Shown: piece by piece, positions 62,312 to 64,000 of the stretch
How the letters are laid out: every line of letters starts with the position of its first letter
Numbering within the stretch: position 1 is the first letter of the stretch
Assembly: GCA_947501115.1 (NCBI GenBank)
Contig: CANMVX010000003.1
Location: forward strand, 62,001 to 126,000
Length of the DNA: 64,000 nucleotides
Direction: 5' to 3'
From: Haliscomenobacteraceae bacterium
Lineage (GTDB): Bacteria > Bacteroidota > Bacteroidia > Chitinophagales > Saprospiraceae
Program-made: the position numbers and the translations under genes
The notes under the pieces: generated by a model
Told to the model about the DNA's origin: nothing
Database searches by the model: none
Seen by the model: only the letters and a program-made list of their open reading frames with translations

Positions 62312-63612
62312 ACTTTCAAATATATTTGTCTGTGATATAAGAGCCAGGTAAAGAAAAATATAACGCCAACATTGAAGAGGGCAAATCCTAAGGATGCGTT
62401 TTGTGGTGAAAAATAAGGAACAAACAGGCTATCATATAGCCAGCTTCTGAGGGAAATCATTTTTTCAGGTTCTGGTCCTCCCCATTTTATTGCGCTGATC
62501 AGTTTAGCAAATAAGCCGGATAACACATAGGCAAACAGGGCGTTGGTTCCGAAAATACGGAATGGGCGCCCCCACGATGTCCAGTATTTCACGTCTACAA
62601 TATAATAGATGGCCGCTAAAAAGAGTTGAGCCAGTCCTCCCACATATAAGACATAGGAGCTTGTCCATATTTTCTTGTTAATAGGAAAGGCAAAATCCCA
62701 TAGCAGGCCTAATCCTACCAGTAGCAATCCACAAAGCGCTAATTTACCCAGTTTTTCTTGCCAGGATTGTTGTGCTTTTACCCATATTCCAGTCCAAACG
62801 CCAATCAATCCAGTTACAATGGCGGGTAAAGTGCTGAGAATTCCCTCCGGATCCCAGGTTTTTGCTTGTCCCCACAGGTGGTTTTCAGTCAAAAGGAATC
62901 GGTCTAACCATGCCCCTAAATTGGTTTCGGCATCAAGATTGGGAGCTGTACCGCCCGGAACTGGCACTAGTGTTAGGAGCGCCCAGTAACCTAAAAGGAG
63001 AGATATACCAAGGAAAATTTGAGTTCTGATAGAAAAAGACAGATAAATCAGGGATGCGGCCAGGTAAACTAATGCAATTCGCTGTAAAACCCCGGGAATC
63101 CTTAGGTTACTCCAATCGTAGTACATTATTCCAATGATAAACATGCAAAATGCAGTAAAATAGGCAACATATTTCCAAATCTTATTCGTCTTATTTAGCA
63201 GTGCTTCGTCTGATGCCTGAATAAACACAGAAGTCATAAAGAAAAATAATAAGACATAATGAATGTATAGCACACTTTCAGGACCGCTTTCGACGAATCG
63301 GAAATTTGGAAACAGGGCCATAAAAAGACCTAAAGCGAAAATAATGGCAGATCTGGAAATGATTTTCTTCGTTAGCCCTGAACCATTCACTCCAGCCTCT
63401 TTCCTTGCGCCTAGCGCAAAGGGTATGGCAACGCCCAGGATGAATAAAAAGAAGGGAAAAACCCAATCGGTTGGGGTACAGCCATGCCAGTCGGCATGTA
63501 AAAGTACCTTGTAGGAATTGGTCCAGTCCCCCGGATTATTAACCAGTATCATGCAGGCAATGGTTAGACCCCTAAAAATATCCAGCGCGTTAAGTCTTTT
63601 ACTGAAATCCAT
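62308..63612 (-). CDS. NagX/HGSNAT-like membrane acyltransferase (DUF5009)
   Basis: 434 residues with about 11 helices. The N-terminus RLNALDIFRGLTIACMILVN and the loop HADWHGCTPTDWVFPFFLFI (about 38-58) with its conserved His are the signature of the family to which the lysosomal heparan-alpha-glucosaminide N-acetyltransferase belongs. LGVAIPFALGARKEAG follows. Bacterial members are found in N-acetylglucosamine and chitin clusters. The neighbouring partial GH20 gene supports amino-sugar processing. Exact acceptor unknown. Confidence 0.85.
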   Translation of the reverse strand: MDFSKRLNALDIFRGLTIACMILVNNPGDWTNSYKVLLHADWHGCTPTDWVFPFFLFILGVAIPFALGARKEAGVNGSGLTKKIISRSAIIFALGLFMALFPNFRFVESGPESVLYIHYVLLFFFMTSVFIQASDEALLNKTNKIWKYVAYFTAFCMFIIGIMYYDWSNLRIPGVLQRIALVYLAASLIYLSFSIRTQIFLGISLLLGYWALLTLVPVPGGTAPNLDAETNLGAWLDRFLLTENHLWGQAKTWDPEGILSTLPAIVTGLIGVWTGIWVKAQQSWQEKLGKLALCGLLLVGLGLLWDFAFPINKKIWTSSYVLYVGGLAQLFLAAIYYIVDVKYWTSWGRPFRIFGTNALFAYVLSGLFAKLISAIKWGGPEPEKMISLRSWLYDSLFVPYFSPQNASLGFALFNVGVIFFFTWLLYHRQIYLKV

Positions 63613-63661
63613 ATTTCGTTTATTCGTTTTTCTTTAAGATCAATAAGTGTTTTTGGCCATT

Positions 63662-64000
63662 TTAGTCGGTCAATTCACCTTCTTTAGCAGGTAGGGTCAC
63701 CGTTCTGCTCTTTCTTCCAGAAGTAGTAAAAGTGGCAAATTTCACCTGCGAACCTTTTTTTAGCGTAATAGGCGAGGTATAAACCTGACTATTTGAAGCA
63801 GGTTCCTTTCCGTCTAATGTGAATCTCACCTGCAAACCAGGAAAAGGGGTATTAATGGTCAGTTTATCATTGAGTATTTTGGCGCCTGGAGGGGGCACTC
63901 TATAAGTATAGCCACCAAAAATATAATCCAGTTTGGCCAGTTCCTTTTGCCCTAGTTTATTGGCAAATATTTCCCAGTCGGCATTTAATTGTTGCTCCCT
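63662..64000 (-). CDS. GH20 beta-N-acetylhexosaminidase, C-terminal end only
   Basis: The frame is open to the window edge; 112 residues are visible and the start lies outside. The YRVPPPGAKI stretch at the domain border and the beta-sandwich after it (LQVRFTLDGKEPASNSQVYT, ITLKKGSQVKFATFTTSGRK) match the C-terminal chitobiase/hexosaminidase domain that follows GH20 barrels in Bacteroidota. It would release terminal GlcNAc or GalNAc. It lies 49 bases upstream of the NagX-like gene and is probably co-transcribed with it. Confidence 0.75.
   Translation of the reverse strand, partial: REQQLNADWEIFANKLGQKELAKLDYIFGGYTYRVPPPGAKILNDKLTINTPFPGLQVRFTLDGKEPASNSQVYTSPITLKKGSQVKFATFTTSGRKSRTVTLPAKEGELTD

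Overview
This AT-rich 64 kb window is chromosomal DNA of a member of the Bacteroidota. The phylum shows in a SusC/SusD pair, a GLPGLI-family protein followed by an outer-membrane barrel, an OmpA protein with thrombospondin type 3 repeats, many short lipoboxes (SC at the end of the signal peptide), almost no Shine-Dalgarno sequences, and repeated copies of the Bacteroidota promoter core TAnnTTTG about 20-70 bases before start codons. Cytophagia or Saprospiria look more likely than Bacteroides, but the sequence alone does not settle the family.

Layout. 1-8450: a glycan-related island with a truncated GH92 alpha-mannosidase, a large FG-GAP/VCBS-ASPIC lipoprotein and a small lipoprotein (plus strand), facing two paralogous secreted DUF5005/DUF4185-like proteins (minus strand). 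8550-11000: four tandem, translationally coupled Uma2-family nuclease-fold genes. 11140-30111: a mostly minus-strand housekeeping block (rny, pheT, galK, a YfhO-like membrane protein, parC, an APH-RapZ fusion kinase, obgE, adk, an NlpC/P60 peptidase, an omega-amidase, rplY, prs, a polyprenyl synthase), followed by glyA on the plus strand. 31600-40200: envelope genes (OmpA, a small CxxC metal-binding protein, an acyltransferase-like protein, GLPGLI plus barrel, MATE exporter).

40380-47470 is a seven-gene plus-strand operon that joins hexuronate catabolism (SDR fructuronate reductase, UxuA, KdgK, ExuT) to malonate use (MatB-like malonyl-CoA synthetase, MadL, MadM). A LacI-type palindrome lies upstream. 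47550-49700 holds a stand-alone plug-domain lipoprotein, a HigBA-like toxin-antitoxin pair and a decayed duplicate of a neighbouring secreted protein gene. 49717-57423: a GntP permease and a sugar-porter MFS transporter diverge from a SusC/SusD pair. 57600-64000: a heme-binding protein, a complete four-gene ABC-type tripartite exporter, a NagX-like acyltransferase and the 3' end of a GH20 hexosaminidase.

The most interesting non-routine items are the uronate-malonate composite operon, the four-copy Uma2 array with a variable central segment, a 92-nt element at 35285-35376 that folds as a three-way junction just before a GLPGLI gene, a possible 6S-like RNA between pheT and rny, the APH-RapZ fusion, and the toxin-antitoxin pair next to a broken gene copy. 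No rRNA, tRNA, CRISPR array, integrase or transposase was seen. All family assignments rest on motif recognition by eye, without database searches.
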